Below, one piece after another: positions 44,479 through 53,218 of a DNA stretch of 64,000 bases; within the stretch, counting starts at the first letter, position 1, and the number at the start of each line of letters is the position of its first letter. The notes under the pieces are model-generated. The model was given only the letters and a program-made list of their open reading frames with translations, did not search any database and was not told the origin of the DNA. The position numbers were made by a program, and so were the translations under genes. The DNA is from an uncultured Corynebacterium sp. (GTDB lineage Bacteria; Actinomycetota; Actinomycetes; Mycobacteriales; Mycobacteriaceae): the NCBI RefSeq assembly GCF_946221935.1, contig NZ_CAMIGN010000005.1, positions 74,105-138,104 on the forward strand, read 5' to 3'.

Positions 44479-44557
44479 TTCCTGGTTTACAAAAACATCG
44501 CCAGCCGCAGCAAATGTTATTGCCGCACCACAGCCGGCAACCATCGCCAGGCGGAAA

Positions 44558-45079
44558 TTACTGCTCCTCGCGAGGAACGTCCAGGTCGGGGTCGTAAGGC
44601 TCAGCAGAAACGATCGTCACAGAGACGGTCTCCCCGGCGGGGGTCTGGTACTCGCGGGTCTCGCCGACCTTAGCGCCGACAATGGCCGCGCCCAGCGGTG
44701 CATCGGTGGAGTAAGTCTCCAAATCAGGGTTGGAGGACTCCAGTCCACGGGTGCCGATCAGGAAGGTCTCCTTATCGTCCTCGTCACCGTCGTAGTAGAC
44801 GTGGATCACGGAACCAACCAGTGCCACGCCGGACTCCTGCGGAGCCTCACCGATAGTGGCGCTATCCAGCAGCTCCTCCAGGTAGGTGATGCGTGCTTCC
44901 TCCTGCCCCTGCTGCTCGCGAGCCGCGTGGTAGCCACCGTTCTCCTTCAAGTCGCCTTCTTCACGGCGCTCGTTAATCTCAGCGGCCAGCACCGGACGGT
45001 TCTCCTTCAGAGCCGTCAGCTCCGCGTTCAGTCGGTCGTAAGATTCCTGAGTCAGCCAGCGAGTCTGGTTCTCGGCCAT
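44558..45079 (-). CDS. greA: transcription elongation factor GreA
   Basis: A 173-residue factor that binds the RNA polymerase secondary channel and stimulates cleavage of backtracked RNA. The N-terminal coiled coil carries LTQESYDRLNAELTALKENR and the tip acidic pair in ERREEGDLKENGGYHAAREQQ (read in two parts). The C-terminal FKBP-like domain has ISTDAPLGAAIVGAKVGE-type sequence. ATG 45079 has GGGAGAA upstream and begins MAENQTRW. The order greA-DUF4307-mca is conserved in Mycobacteriales. Confidence 0.95.
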   Translation of the reverse strand: MAENQTRWLTQESYDRLNAELTALKENRPVLAAEINERREEGDLKENGGYHAAREQQGQEEARITYLEELLDSATIGEAPQESGVALVGSVIHVYYDGDEDDKETFLIGTRGLESSNPDLETYSTDAPLGAAIVGAKVGETREYQTPAGETVSVTIVSAEPYDPDLDVPREEQ

Positions 45080-45203
45080 TGGGTTCTCCCGTCTTCGTTG
45101 AAGGTTCACGCGGTCTCCCACGTGGGCGTCAATAGATTAATCAATAGGCGTGGAAAGTCTAGCATTTAGCGTAGGAGCCGGAGACAGACTGCCAAGGCAG
45201 GCG

Positions 45204-45638
45204 CTAGTTTTGCGGATTGAGGTGAGGGGCAAGCGTGCTGGAGCAACCATAGGCAGTGGCCGCGTAGCCTCGTTCGCGGGTCGGAATGTCAACCTTGAAT
45301 CGCTGCACGCTCTCGCCACCGGCGGGGATGACGAACTCACGGCGCCCGACTTCGTTTTTGTCATAATCCAGAGCTGTGACGATGCAATAGGCAGCCTTCT
45401 GGGGATCCTTGCGAGTCACGTCGATGCTCATTGTCATGCGCTCATCCGAAACGATCTCGCCACCGGATTCCTGGGCCGTTACGTCCGCATCCGACGTGCG
45501 CAAGTATTGATTCACCGCGTAGGTCAGCGCCGCGGCCAGCATGACCGCCAGGATCACCACAACGATTTTCCCGGAGAATTTCTGGTTGCGTGTTTCGCCG
45601 TAACGCTCTTCTTGGATGCTGTTCTTCGCCGCGTTCAT
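45204..45638 (-). CDS. DUF4307 domain-containing membrane protein
   Basis: A 144-residue protein with one N-terminal membrane helix (IVVVILAVMLAAALTYAV, residues ~25-45) and an extracytoplasmic beta-rich domain with two cysteines (AAYCIVTALDY and TAYGCSST). It belongs to the conserved actinobacterial DUF4307 family, which lies between greA and mca in mycobacteria; function unknown. On the minus strand TAGACT (45653-45648) lies nine bases before the ATG, so the leader is very short or absent. It is divergent from mca. Confidence 0.85.
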   Translation of the reverse strand: MNAAKNSIQEERYGETRNQKFSGKIVVVILAVMLAAALTYAVNQYLRTSDADVTAQESGGEIVSDERMTMSIDVTRKDPQKAAYCIVTALDYDKNEVGRREFVIPAGGESVQRFKVDIPTRERGYAATAYGCSSTLAPHLNPQN

Positions 45639-45747
45639 GATGTCTCTAGTCTAGCCCACCCCTTTCTTTATGACGCCTTCATCCCCAGCCCACTCCAGGC
45701 GGCGATTTTATTGGGTAGGGGAGGGATGAATAGTAGATTGTGAAATC

Positions 45748-46647
45748 GTGAGTAATACGACATCTTCCGCCGCCGATTCGCGATACCGTCTGCTGGCTAT
45801 CCATGCGCACCCGGACGATGAGTCCAGCAAGGGTGCGGCGACCATGGCACGTTATGTCGACGAAGGTCACCGGGTGAAGGTGCTAACCTGTACCGGCGGC
45901 GAGCGTGGGGACATTTTGAACCCGGAGATGCAGTCCGTGGCGGAGCAGGGCATCGGCGAGATGATCGAGGTGCGCCGTGAGGAGATGGCCAAAGCCGCAA
46001 ACATCCTGGGAGTAGAACACGAATGGCTGGGCTATGAGGATTCCGGCCTGCCGGAGGGGGATCCGAAGCCACCTCTGCCGGAGGGGTGCTTTGCGCTGCA
46101 GGATACGGAGGAAGTCACGAAGGATGTCGTGCGAGTGATCCGCGAGTTCCGCCCGCACGTGATCATCACGTATGACGAGCACGGGGGATACCCGCACCCG
46201 GATCACATCAAGGTACACGCGGTATCCATGCGCGCTTGGGAGGCTGCCGGTGATCCAGATTTCCACCCGGAGCTGGGGGAACCTTGGGAGCCTAAAAAGC
46301 TCTACTACACCCACGGCTTTATTCGCGAACGCTTCGAGGATCTAGCAACCGCACTGTATGAACAGGGCGTGCAGCTGCCCGAGAATGTCGTCCAGCACTT
46401 GGAGTTGTGGAAGCAACTGCCGGATATTCTGGCCCGGGTGACGACTCGTGTAAATGTTGCCAATTGGTTTGAGCGTCGCGACGATGCTCTGCGAGCTCAC
46501 CGTACCCAGATCGATCCGAAGGGAGCGTTCTTCTTGGCAGATACAGAGTTGCAGCAGAAAATCTGGCCCACCGAAGAGTTCGAGCTGGCGCAGTCGCGCG
46601 TGCACAGCGAGATCCCGGAGACGGATCTGTTTGCAGGCTTGGACTAG
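45748..46647 (+). CDS. mca: mycothiol S-conjugate amidase
   Basis: Cleaves mycothiol adducts of toxins to GlcN-Ins and a mercapturate, which is exported. The 299-residue zinc enzyme belongs to the LmbE/PIG-L family: HAHPDDESSKGAAT supplies His-x-x-Asp-Asp and YDEHGGYPHPDHIKVH the third ligand. The length and the KxxxxxKGAAT pattern fit Mca rather than MshB. The start is GTG, with a TAGATT -10 box at 45734-45739 eight bases upstream (leaderless). Divergent from the DUF4307 gene. Confidence 0.93.
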   Translation: MSNTTSSAADSRYRLLAIHAHPDDESSKGAATMARYVDEGHRVKVLTCTGGERGDILNPEMQSVAEQGIGEMIEVRREEMAKAANILGVEHEWLGYEDSGLPEGDPKPPLPEGCFALQDTEEVTKDVVRVIREFRPHVIITYDEHGGYPHPDHIKVHAVSMRAWEAAGDPDFHPELGEPWEPKKLYYTHGFIRERFEDLATALYEQGVQLPENVVQHLELWKQLPDILARVTTRVNVANWFERRDDALRAHRTQIDPKGAFFLADTELQQKIWPTEEFELAQSRVHSEIPETDLFAGLD

Positions 46648-46750
46648 TATCAGCGCCACCCGCTGAACTAGTTCTAGCTGCTCAGGTTTTCCCACACGCA
46701 GCCGACAAACTACAGTTGATGGCCAAAGAGGACTTAAGGAGTTTCCAGCG

Positions 46751-47194
46751 ATGAACACCGCCAGCACTGCCACGTGGATCTTGGCGCAGGCAGAGCGCAC
46801 TGGCCCAAAGGGTGCAGAGTTTGGCAAGGCTGCACCCATCGGCCTGTTCGTAATCCTCATTCTGCTTCTGGTCGTGTTGCTCATTGGCTTCGCTATGAAC
46901 AAGCGCATCCGTCGCCTCGAGCGCCGTCAGGCCTTTGCTGAGGCACGTGGTATTAGCCTCTTCGACACGGAGAAGCTGGAAGCAGCGATGAAGGCTGAGG
47001 GCTTTGACGAGACTGCTAGCAAGCGATCCATGTTCGCCCGCACCGAGGTGCCACAGACCGACGATCGTTTCTTGCCCTCCTCCGGCACACTCACGGGGCC
47101 GGCTGCTATTGACGCTGAACGGGCGCGAGCTAAGGGCGTCGAAAACGCTGAGAAAGCCGAGAAGGCAGACCGCGAAGAACCGCCGAAGCAGTAA
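46751..47194 (+). CDS. conserved small membrane protein, unknown function
   Basis: A 147-residue protein with one membrane helix (IGLFVILILLLVVLLIGFAM, residues ~30-49), then a basic segment NKRIRRLERRQAFAEARG and a charged C-terminal tail rich in Ala, Glu and Lys. It occupies the slot after mca that holds an unannotated membrane protein in mycobacteria. An AAGGAG Shine-Dalgarno precedes the ATG. Its TAA stop codon forms the start of the -10 box of the following gene. Confidence 0.8.
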   Translation: MNTASTATWILAQAERTGPKGAEFGKAAPIGLFVILILLLVVLLIGFAMNKRIRRLERRQAFAEARGISLFDTEKLEAAMKAEGFDETASKRSMFARTEVPQTDDRFLPSSGTLTGPAAIDAERARAKGVENAEKAEKADREEPPKQ

Positions 47195-47204
47195 GATCAA
47201 GATT

Positions 47205-47975
47205 GTGAATCGTATCCCCCAACTGCTCTACCCGGCATATGAGGCGAGCTTAGCGCGTTCGCTGCGTGAAAAGCCTATGCCGAAGCACGTTGCCATCATG
47301 GCCGATGGCAATCGGCGCTGGGCGCGTGAGAATGGGTTCACGGATGTTTCGCATGGTCACCGCGTGGGGGCGAAGAAGATCGCGGAGATGTGCGGCTGGT
47401 GCGATGAGCTGGGAATTGAGACCGTAACCGTCTACTTGCTCAGCACCGAGAATTTGAAGCGCTCTGCGGAGGAGCTCTCGCTGTTGTGCAGCATCATCGG
47501 CGATGTTGCGGAAGAACTGGCGGATTCCGACGCCGGATTCCAGCTAAGGACCGTTGGCCACCTAGAACTTTTGCCGGAGCAGCTGCGTATTCGTTTAGAG
47601 GAAAACCAGGCCAAGACGAAGGATCACACAGGTGTGCGTGTGAACGTGGCGGTGGGTTATGGAGGCCGCCAGGAGATCGTGGACGCTGTGCAGACCCTGG
47701 TGGCTGAACTGGCTGAGCAGGGAACCGCGCCGGAGGATATGGCAGAGGCCATTACGGCGGAGGCGTTGGGCAACCACATGTATACCTCTGGTCAGCCGGA
47801 TCCGGATCTGGTGATTCGGACGTCAGGGGAGCAGCGATTGTCGGGGTTCCTCTTGTGGCAGTCGGCTTACTCCGAGATTTGGTTTACGGATACGTATTGG
47901 CCGGCCTTTAGGCGCGTAGATTTCCTACGTGCGTTGCGTGATTACTCGCAGCGGCATCGTCGCTTTGGGCTGTAG
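47205..47975 (+). CDS. uppS: isoprenyl transferase (cis-prenyl diphosphate synthase)
   Basis: A 256-residue cis-prenyltransferase. MADGNRRWARENG holds the catalytic Asp, YLLSTENLKRS and IRTSGEQRLSGFLLWQSAYSE (in two parts) are conserved, and FTDTYWPAF ends the fold. By position after mca it corresponds to mycobacterial Z,E-farnesyl diphosphate synthase (Rv1086 type) rather than the decaprenyl diphosphate synthase near recO; this is an inference. The start is GTG, with TAAGAT at 47192-47197 seven bases upstream, indicating a leaderless mRNA. Confidence 0.88.
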   Translation: MNRIPQLLYPAYEASLARSLREKPMPKHVAIMADGNRRWARENGFTDVSHGHRVGAKKIAEMCGWCDELGIETVTVYLLSTENLKRSAEELSLLCSIIGDVAEELADSDAGFQLRTVGHLELLPEQLRIRLEENQAKTKDHTGVRVNVAVGYGGRQEIVDAVQTLVAELAEQGTAPEDMAEAITAEALGNHMYTSGQPDPDLVIRTSGEQRLSGFLLWQSAYSEIWFTDTYWPAFRRVDFLRALRDYSQRHRRFGL

Positions 47976-47989
47976 AGGATTTCTGGAGC

Positions 47990-48907
47990 CTAGATTTTCC
48001 GCATGCGCACCTTTTGCACTAGGTGATCGGGTCCCTTGCGAAGAACCAAGGAGGCGCGCACACGGGTGGGCAGAATGTTCTCCATCAGGTTGGGAAGGTT
48101 CACGGTCTGCCAGATCTCGCGGGCGACAAGGGTGGCTTCTTCATCGCTGAGGTCGGCGAAGTGGTGGAAGTGAGCCTCCGGATCCTTAAATGCGGTGTTC
48201 TTGAGGCGTAGGAAGCGGTCGATATACCAGTCTTCGATGTCCTCACGCCGGGCGTCGACGTAGACGGAGAAGTCAAAGAGGTCGGACACCATAAGGGTGG
48301 GGCCAGTCTGCAAGACATTCAATCCCTCGACGATAAGAATATCCGGGCGATCGACCGTGATCGTTTCGTCGGGGATTCTGTCGTAGGCCTCGTGTGAGTA
48401 CACGGGCGCTTCAACCTTCTGGGTGCCGGATTTCACCTTGGTGACAAAGCTCAGCAATTCGGCCTGGTCATAGGATTCCGGGAAGCCCTTTCGGTGCATG
48501 AGTCTGCGACGTTCCAGCTCGGCGGTGGGCAGCAGGAAGCCGTCGGTGGTAACGAGATCCACCCGCGGGTTTGTTTCCCAGCGTTGCAATAGAACCTGCA
48601 GCACGCGGGCAGTGGTGGATTTGCCGACGGCTACGGAACCACACACACCAATGATGTAGGGGATTGGTGGCAAAGGCTCGCCCAGGAAGGTTTCGGTGGC
48701 GGCGTTCAGCCGACGGTGTGCCTCAACGCGCAGGAAAATGAGGCGCGAAAGTGGCAGATAGACCTCGGAGACCTCTTCCAGGTCAATTTCGTCACCGATG
48801 CCGCGGAGTTGTTCCAGTTCATCTTCGGTGAGGACCTGGGGCATCGATTTTCTAAGCGTGCGCCACTGAGTACGGTCCAGCTCAATGTAAGGGCTGGGGG
48901 AATTCAT
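47990..48907 (-). CDS. coaA: type I pantothenate kinase
   Basis: Phosphorylates pantothenate in the first step of coenzyme A synthesis. The 305-residue P-loop kinase has Walker A CGSVAVGKSTTARVL (near residue 90), VDLVTTDGFLLP, KGFPESYD and the pantothenate-region YSHEAYDRIPDE. ILIVEGLNVLQTG follows the second strand. It converges with the prenyltransferase gene (15 bp) and is divergent from glyA, the usual order in Corynebacterium and Mycobacterium. Confidence 0.94.
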   Translation of the reverse strand: MNSPSPYIELDRTQWRTLRKSMPQVLTEDELEQLRGIGDEIDLEEVSEVYLPLSRLIFLRVEAHRRLNAATETFLGEPLPPIPYIIGVCGSVAVGKSTTARVLQVLLQRWETNPRVDLVTTDGFLLPTAELERRRLMHRKGFPESYDQAELLSFVTKVKSGTQKVEAPVYSHEAYDRIPDETITVDRPDILIVEGLNVLQTGPTLMVSDLFDFSVYVDARREDIEDWYIDRFLRLKNTAFKDPEAHFHHFADLSDEEATLVAREIWQTVNLPNLMENILPTRVRASLVLRKGPDHLVQKVRMRKI

Positions 48908-49020
48908 AGCCCCATTGTGCCCCGAAAAAGGGGCAAGGTGAAATTGAAAGGGGGAAAGGAAGTATTGGAGAGTTCGAGCCGGTGAGCTGGGTTGCCTGGG
49001 GTGGTGCCCTAACCACTCGC

Positions 49021-49026
49021 TATGAT
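49021..49026 (+). promoter_or_regulatory. probable -10 box of glyA
   Basis: TATGAT lies about 90 bp before the glyA start in the 205-bp divergent gap with coaA. No clear -35 box is seen. The resulting leader of ~80 nt shows no riboswitch that I recognise. Confidence 0.45.
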
Positions 49027-49112
49027 GGTGGGGCAGATAAGCAAAAGTTCTATCTTTCGCCTTATTTCATTTCGTCCACATTTTCATCCACAAATGGAAG
49101 GCCCTCGTCGAC

Positions 49113-50423
49113 GTGACTTCTCCGCAGAATTCGTCCACACAGAACTCCTTACAGCACAACACTCCTCTGGCGGAGCTGGATCCGCAGGTTGCGGAGGCTA
49201 TCGCGGGTGAGCTGCGACGTCAGCGCACCACGCTGGAGATGATCGCCTCGGAGAACTTTGTTCCGCGTGCCGTATTGCAGGCACAGGGTTCGGTTCTGAC
49301 TAACAAGTACGCCGAGGGCTACCCGGGGCGCCGCTACTACGGCGGTTGCGAGCACGTGGATATCATCGAGGATCTGGCTCGAGAGCGCGCTAAGCAGGTC
49401 TTTGGCGCGGAATTTGCCAATGTGCAGCCGCACGCCGGTGCACAGGCCAATGCCGCTGTGCTGATGTCGCTGGCTAATCCGGGTGACAAGATCATGGGTC
49501 TGTCCCTGGCACATGGCGGTCACCTGACGCACGGCATGCACCTGAACTTCTCGGGCAAGCTCTACGAGGTTGCCGCCTACGAGGTCGACCCGGAGACCTT
49601 CCGTCTGGATATGGACAAGATCCGCGAGCAGGCTCTCGCTGAGAAGCCACAGGTACTGATCGCCGGCTGGTCCGCATACCCACGCCACCAGGATTTCGCA
49701 GCGTTCAAGTCCATCGCGGAAGAGGTCGGTGCGAAGCTGTGGGTGGACATGGCGCACTTCGCTGGTCTGGTAGCGGCAGACCTGCACCCGTCGCCGGTTC
49801 CGCACGCCGACGTGGTTTCCACCACGGTGCACAAGACGCTGGGTGGCCCACGTTCCGGCATGATCTTGGCTAAGCAGGAGTACGCCAAGAAGCTGAACTC
49901 TTCTGTCTTCCCGGGGCAGCAGGGCGGACCGCTGATGCACGCTGTCGCCGCGAAGGCAGTGGCCATGAAGGTGGCCCAGACTGACGAGTTCCGCGACCGC
50001 CAGAAGCGCACTTTGGAAGGCGCAAAGATCCTGGCTGAGCGTCTGAACGCACAGGATACGAAGGACGCTGGCGTGCAGGTCCTCACGGGTGGCACTGACG
50101 TGCACCTGGTGCTGGTGGATCTGCGCAACTCTCAGCTGGATGGCCAGCAGGGTGAGGATCTGCTGCACGAGGTTGGCATCACCGTTAACCGCAACGCTGT
50201 GCCTTTCGATCCACGTCCGCCGATGGTCACCTCCGGCCTGCGCATCGGTACCTCCGCCCTGGCTTCCCGTGGGCTCGATACGGAGGCCTTCACCGAGGTT
50301 GCCGATGTCATCGGTACCGCGCTGGCCGGTAACGCGGACGTGTCCGCTCTCCGCGCCCGCGTGGACAAGATTGCAGAGGACTTCCCTCTGTACGACGGCC
50401 TGGAAGACTGGAAGCTGGTTTAG
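49113..50423 (+). CDS. glyA: serine hydroxymethyltransferase
   Basis: Converts serine and tetrahydrofolate to glycine and methylene-THF. The 436-residue PLP enzyme has IASENFVPRAVLQAQGSVL, YPGRRYYGGCEHVD, the strand VDMAHFAGLVA, and the PLP lysine in STTVHKTLGGPRSG. The start is GTG (MTSPQNSSTQ) with GGAAGG upstream. Its N terminus carries about 15 polar residues before the conserved fold. A serine deaminase is encoded at 1.2 kb, so both main serine outlets are in the window. Confidence 0.96.
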   Translation: MTSPQNSSTQNSLQHNTPLAELDPQVAEAIAGELRRQRTTLEMIASENFVPRAVLQAQGSVLTNKYAEGYPGRRYYGGCEHVDIIEDLARERAKQVFGAEFANVQPHAGAQANAAVLMSLANPGDKIMGLSLAHGGHLTHGMHLNFSGKLYEVAAYEVDPETFRLDMDKIREQALAEKPQVLIAGWSAYPRHQDFAAFKSIAEEVGAKLWVDMAHFAGLVAADLHPSPVPHADVVSTTVHKTLGGPRSGMILAKQEYAKKLNSSVFPGQQGGPLMHAVAAKAVAMKVAQTDEFRDRQKRTLEGAKILAERLNAQDTKDAGVQVLTGGTDVHLVLVDLRNSQLDGQQGEDLLHEVGITVNRNAVPFDPRPPMVTSGLRIGTSALASRGLDTEAFTEVADVIGTALAGNADVSALRARVDKIAEDFPLYDGLEDWKLV

Positions 50424-50493
50424 GTCAGCTGCACTAGTCGCTTGCCACTAGCTGGCGACTAAAAACTGAGGACCGGAGGACAAAGGAACGGGA

Positions 50494-51102
50494 ATGGTCA
50501 ACACCCACTCGAAAAAGGCAATCATCGTCGTCGACGTTCAAAATGACTTCGTCGATGGATCCCTTGGTACCGCCCGTGGCGTGGATGTCGCTCGCGGTAT
50601 CAATGCCTGGTTGCGCAAGGCAGTAGGTGTAGATGGCGAAGCCGTTGCTTCCCGTCCTCCGATCGTCGGCACGCTCGACTGGCATATCAACCCCAAGGGC
50701 CATTTCGCGCCCGAGGGTGAGGAGCCAGACTACAAGAACACCTGGCCCGTTCACTGTGTGGCCGACACTCATGGCGCACACCCCTGTGCAGAGCTCAACC
50801 CTGAGCTAGTGGATGTATGGTTCCACAAGGGGGAATACACCGCTGCCTACTCGGGCTTCGAAGGCCACCTGGCTGGCGAAGATCAGACACTCCAGCAGTG
50901 GCTAAACTCTTTGGAGGTTGAACACGTCACGATTGTGGGCATCGCCACCGATTTCTGCGTGCGTGCCACGGCGCTGGATGCTTTGAATGCTGGGTTCCAC
51001 GTGCGCGTCATCGAGCAACTGTGCTCGGCGGTGACTGAGCAGGGCGGCAAGTCCGCTATTCAGGAGCTGGAAGACGCAGGCGCGGAGATCATCCGCGGCT
51101 AG
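50494..51102 (+). CDS. pncA: nicotinamidase (isochorismatase-family hydrolase)
   Basis: Converts nicotinamide to nicotinate for NAD salvage. The catalytic triad is visible: Asp14 in VVDVQNDF, Lys near 112 in WFHKGEYTAAYSGF and Cys near 154 in TDFCVRATA. The metal site is LDWHINPKGHFA. Length 202 residues is typical. It follows glyA by 70 bp with its own Shine-Dalgarno (AAAGGA). Homologues activate pyrazinamide in mycobacteria. Confidence 0.92.
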   Translation: MVNTHSKKAIIVVDVQNDFVDGSLGTARGVDVARGINAWLRKAVGVDGEAVASRPPIVGTLDWHINPKGHFAPEGEEPDYKNTWPVHCVADTHGAHPCAELNPELVDVWFHKGEYTAAYSGFEGHLAGEDQTLQQWLNSLEVEHVTIVGIATDFCVRATALDALNAGFHVRVIEQLCSAVTEQGGKSAIQELEDAGAEIIRG

Positions 51103-51128
51103 GCCATCTCCCACCCATTGCTTTCGTG

Positions 51129-52133
51129 CTAGTCGGCAATTGCGATGTCCGGTCGCCGTGATAGCTTGCGAGCCCCGAATACTGCCCAAATGACGTGCAG
51201 CAGAAGTAAAGCCAGCAGGGCGGCGCTGAGGGTGTCCATCCATCCCAGATCCCAAACCGGAAGCGTGGAATTTGTGGATTTTTCGGCCAGGGTATGGGTT
51301 CCAAGACAGCACGTACCCACGGGGAAAGTGCTGGCCCACCAGGTGGGGTTATAAGGCATGGGGGTACTGCCCAGGGCTGTTCCCCAGTGTTCGACAATGG
51401 CGTAGCCGGCGAGGGGAATACCAACGCTCAGTATTACTAAGCCGTAGACCGTGGCACGGAAGTGCCACTGGTTACCCGCAAGCAACTGTGCGGCCACGGT
51501 GGACTGGCCGACGAGTCCCAGCGGAATCCACGCGGTGGTGGCGAACTGGGCGGGGATGATCGGGAAGGTGCGCGCGTAGATGAAGGCAAATGTCGGTACT
51601 GCCGTCACCCAGGCCAGGGCAAAGCATGCGACCCCGATTCCGTGCACAGTTGAGCCCCACTCACCCACATGGGGTGCCAGCTGAGCCGAGGCGGTAGCGG
51701 CAACCATAGGCGCTACTAGGGGCAGCCCGCAGGTAAAGGCGGGAGCTGGGCGGCTAACAAAGAGATAGCGGAAGAACTTCACGCACGTGATCGCGCCAAG
51801 GACGGTCCCTACGGCCCAGCAGAAGGTGTGAACTGACCAGCTGCTGAAGATGAGGGAGTAGGCACTTCCCAAGGCGAGGATGCCCATGGAAGCCATTCCC
51901 CATGCCGGCATGGCGCTCGAGTGGAAACCCGGGTTGCGATGTCTAAGGAACCCCACGGTGAGAGCCAAAGCGAGGAGTGTCGCCACGCCAAGCATTAGCT
52001 CGGCAGGGAGGTGCCCCAGCGTTGAGCTCAGGTGAATGTCAATGAGTGACGCCGTGATGCCCAGCCCCATCACCGCTCCGGCCCAACCGGGGCCTAGGGG
52101 CGGTAGGTCGGGCTTGCTGTGCTTCGTACTCAT
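51129..52133 (-). CDS. TDT family (tellurite-resistance/dicarboxylate, SLAC1-like) transporter
   Basis: A 334-residue membrane protein with about ten helices, beginning PGWAGAVMGLGITASL, the family's first-helix pattern; later helices contain FALAWVTAVPTFAFIYAR and WWASTFPVGTCCLGTHTL. TDT/SLAC1 proteins move C4-dicarboxylates, sulfite or anions; the substrate is not predictable here. It is divergent from a LysR regulator across 70 bp, the classic arrangement for regulator and target. Confidence 0.82.
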   Translation of the reverse strand: MSTKHSKPDLPPLGPGWAGAVMGLGITASLIDIHLSSTLGHLPAELMLGVATLLALALTVGFLRHRNPGFHSSAMPAWGMASMGILALGSAYSLIFSSWSVHTFCWAVGTVLGAITCVKFFRYLFVSRPAPAFTCGLPLVAPMVAATASAQLAPHVGEWGSTVHGIGVACFALAWVTAVPTFAFIYARTFPIIPAQFATTAWIPLGLVGQSTVAAQLLAGNQWHFRATVYGLVILSVGIPLAGYAIVEHWGTALGSTPMPYNPTWWASTFPVGTCCLGTHTLAEKSTNSTLPVWDLGWMDTLSAALLALLLLHVIWAVFGARKLSRRPDIAIAD

Positions 52134-52203
52134 ATTCTCGAGGCTAGGCAGTGCTCGGCAGTAGCGGGAGAGTGTATGTGCTGGACAGGGTTACAATGAA
52201 TGC

Positions 52204-53208
52204 ATGTACCCCCAAAGGAATCTTGATAACGAAGGGGATTCTTTCCCTGCTCAACGTGGCTTTGTTCCTGACGCCCTCACAGTAGATTCCGTCCTCGCTG
52301 TCGCTCGGTATGGAGGCATGAACCGGGCCGCAGAGCATCTGAACGTCTCGCAACAGACTGTCAGTATGCGCATTGCCAAGTTGGAAAAACACCTAGATGC
52401 GCGCATCTTCTGGCGCGGAGCCGCAGGGAGTTCCACCACGGAGGTAGGCCGCCAGGTCGTCCGCGTACTGGAGAGCCTAGAAGAAGCGCTCGACGAATGC
52501 GCTCGTGGCCTTGAAGAAGCACTGGGAGAAGGCGTTGTCGAAGAGGTTAAACTCGTGGCCTCGAACACCGTGGCGGAATTGGATTACCCACGTTGGGCAG
52601 CGAAGTATTTGCGCACCAGCCCACAGACTCATCTGCATATGCGGCAACTCAATAGCCAAGAGGCGCAGCGCCAGGTTGTCCAGGGCCAGGCGGAACTGGC
52701 GGTAGTAGAGGGAAACTGGGTCACACACGAACTGCACCAGCGGGTGCTGGGGCACGATGAACTGGTGGTTGTCGCACCTGCAGAACACCCCTGGGCGCAG
52801 GCCAACGATCATGGTCATTCGGACACTAAGCCGGGGAAAACGGCGTCAAGAGAAAAAATAGTGACGAAAAACGAGTTGAAGTCCACGCCTTTGGTGCTAC
52901 GCGAACCGGGAAGCGGCACCAGGGAAGTGGTGGAGGCAGTGTTGGGCGAGCTCGCTCCACCGGCGGGGGAATTTGGTTCCCTGGGGGCTCAACGTACGGC
53001 AATCGGTGCGATCGGGGCGCCAGGGGTGATCGCGCGAAGAGCCGTAGCGTCGCAACTAGCTACTGGGCAGTACGTGGAGGTTCCGGTGGCCGGAGTCAAG
53101 TTCGACCGGCCGCTGCGAGTGGTGTGGAGCTCGAAGAACCGCCTCTCCGAGCCGGCCCTCCGTTTCCTGAGCTTCCTTGCGAGCCAAGCTGACGGGCAGA
53201 TGGCCTAG
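52204..53208 (+). CDS. LysR family transcriptional regulator
   Basis: A 334-residue LysR-type regulator. The helix-turn-helix spans residues ~25-85 (LTVDSVLAVARYGGMNRAAEHL, read in two parts, and VSQQTVSMRIAKLEKHL), and the effector domain begins near residue 120 (VKLVASNTVAELDYPRWAAK). Divergence from the TDT transporter suggests it controls that gene. A TACAAT -10 box at 52192-52197 lies six bases before the ATG (leaderless). Its TAG stop codon forms the first bases of the -10 box of the following crotonase gene. Confidence 0.88.
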   Translation: MYPQRNLDNEGDSFPAQRGFVPDALTVDSVLAVARYGGMNRAAEHLNVSQQTVSMRIAKLEKHLDARIFWRGAAGSSTTEVGRQVVRVLESLEEALDECARGLEEALGEGVVEEVKLVASNTVAELDYPRWAAKYLRTSPQTHLHMRQLNSQEAQRQVVQGQAELAVVEGNWVTHELHQRVLGHDELVVVAPAEHPWAQANDHGHSDTKPGKTASREKIVTKNELKSTPLVLREPGSGTREVVEAVLGELAPPAGEFGSLGAQRTAIGAIGAPGVIARRAVASQLATGQYVEVPVAGVKFDRPLRVVWSSKNRLSEPALRFLSFLASQADGQMA

Positions 53209-53218
53209 AGTTTGTTCT

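Noticed and set aside
44387..45169. 260-codon plus-strand open frame
   Set aside because: Antisense to greA and crossing its terminator.
49149..50168. 339-codon minus-strand open frame
   Set aside because: Antisense to glyA.
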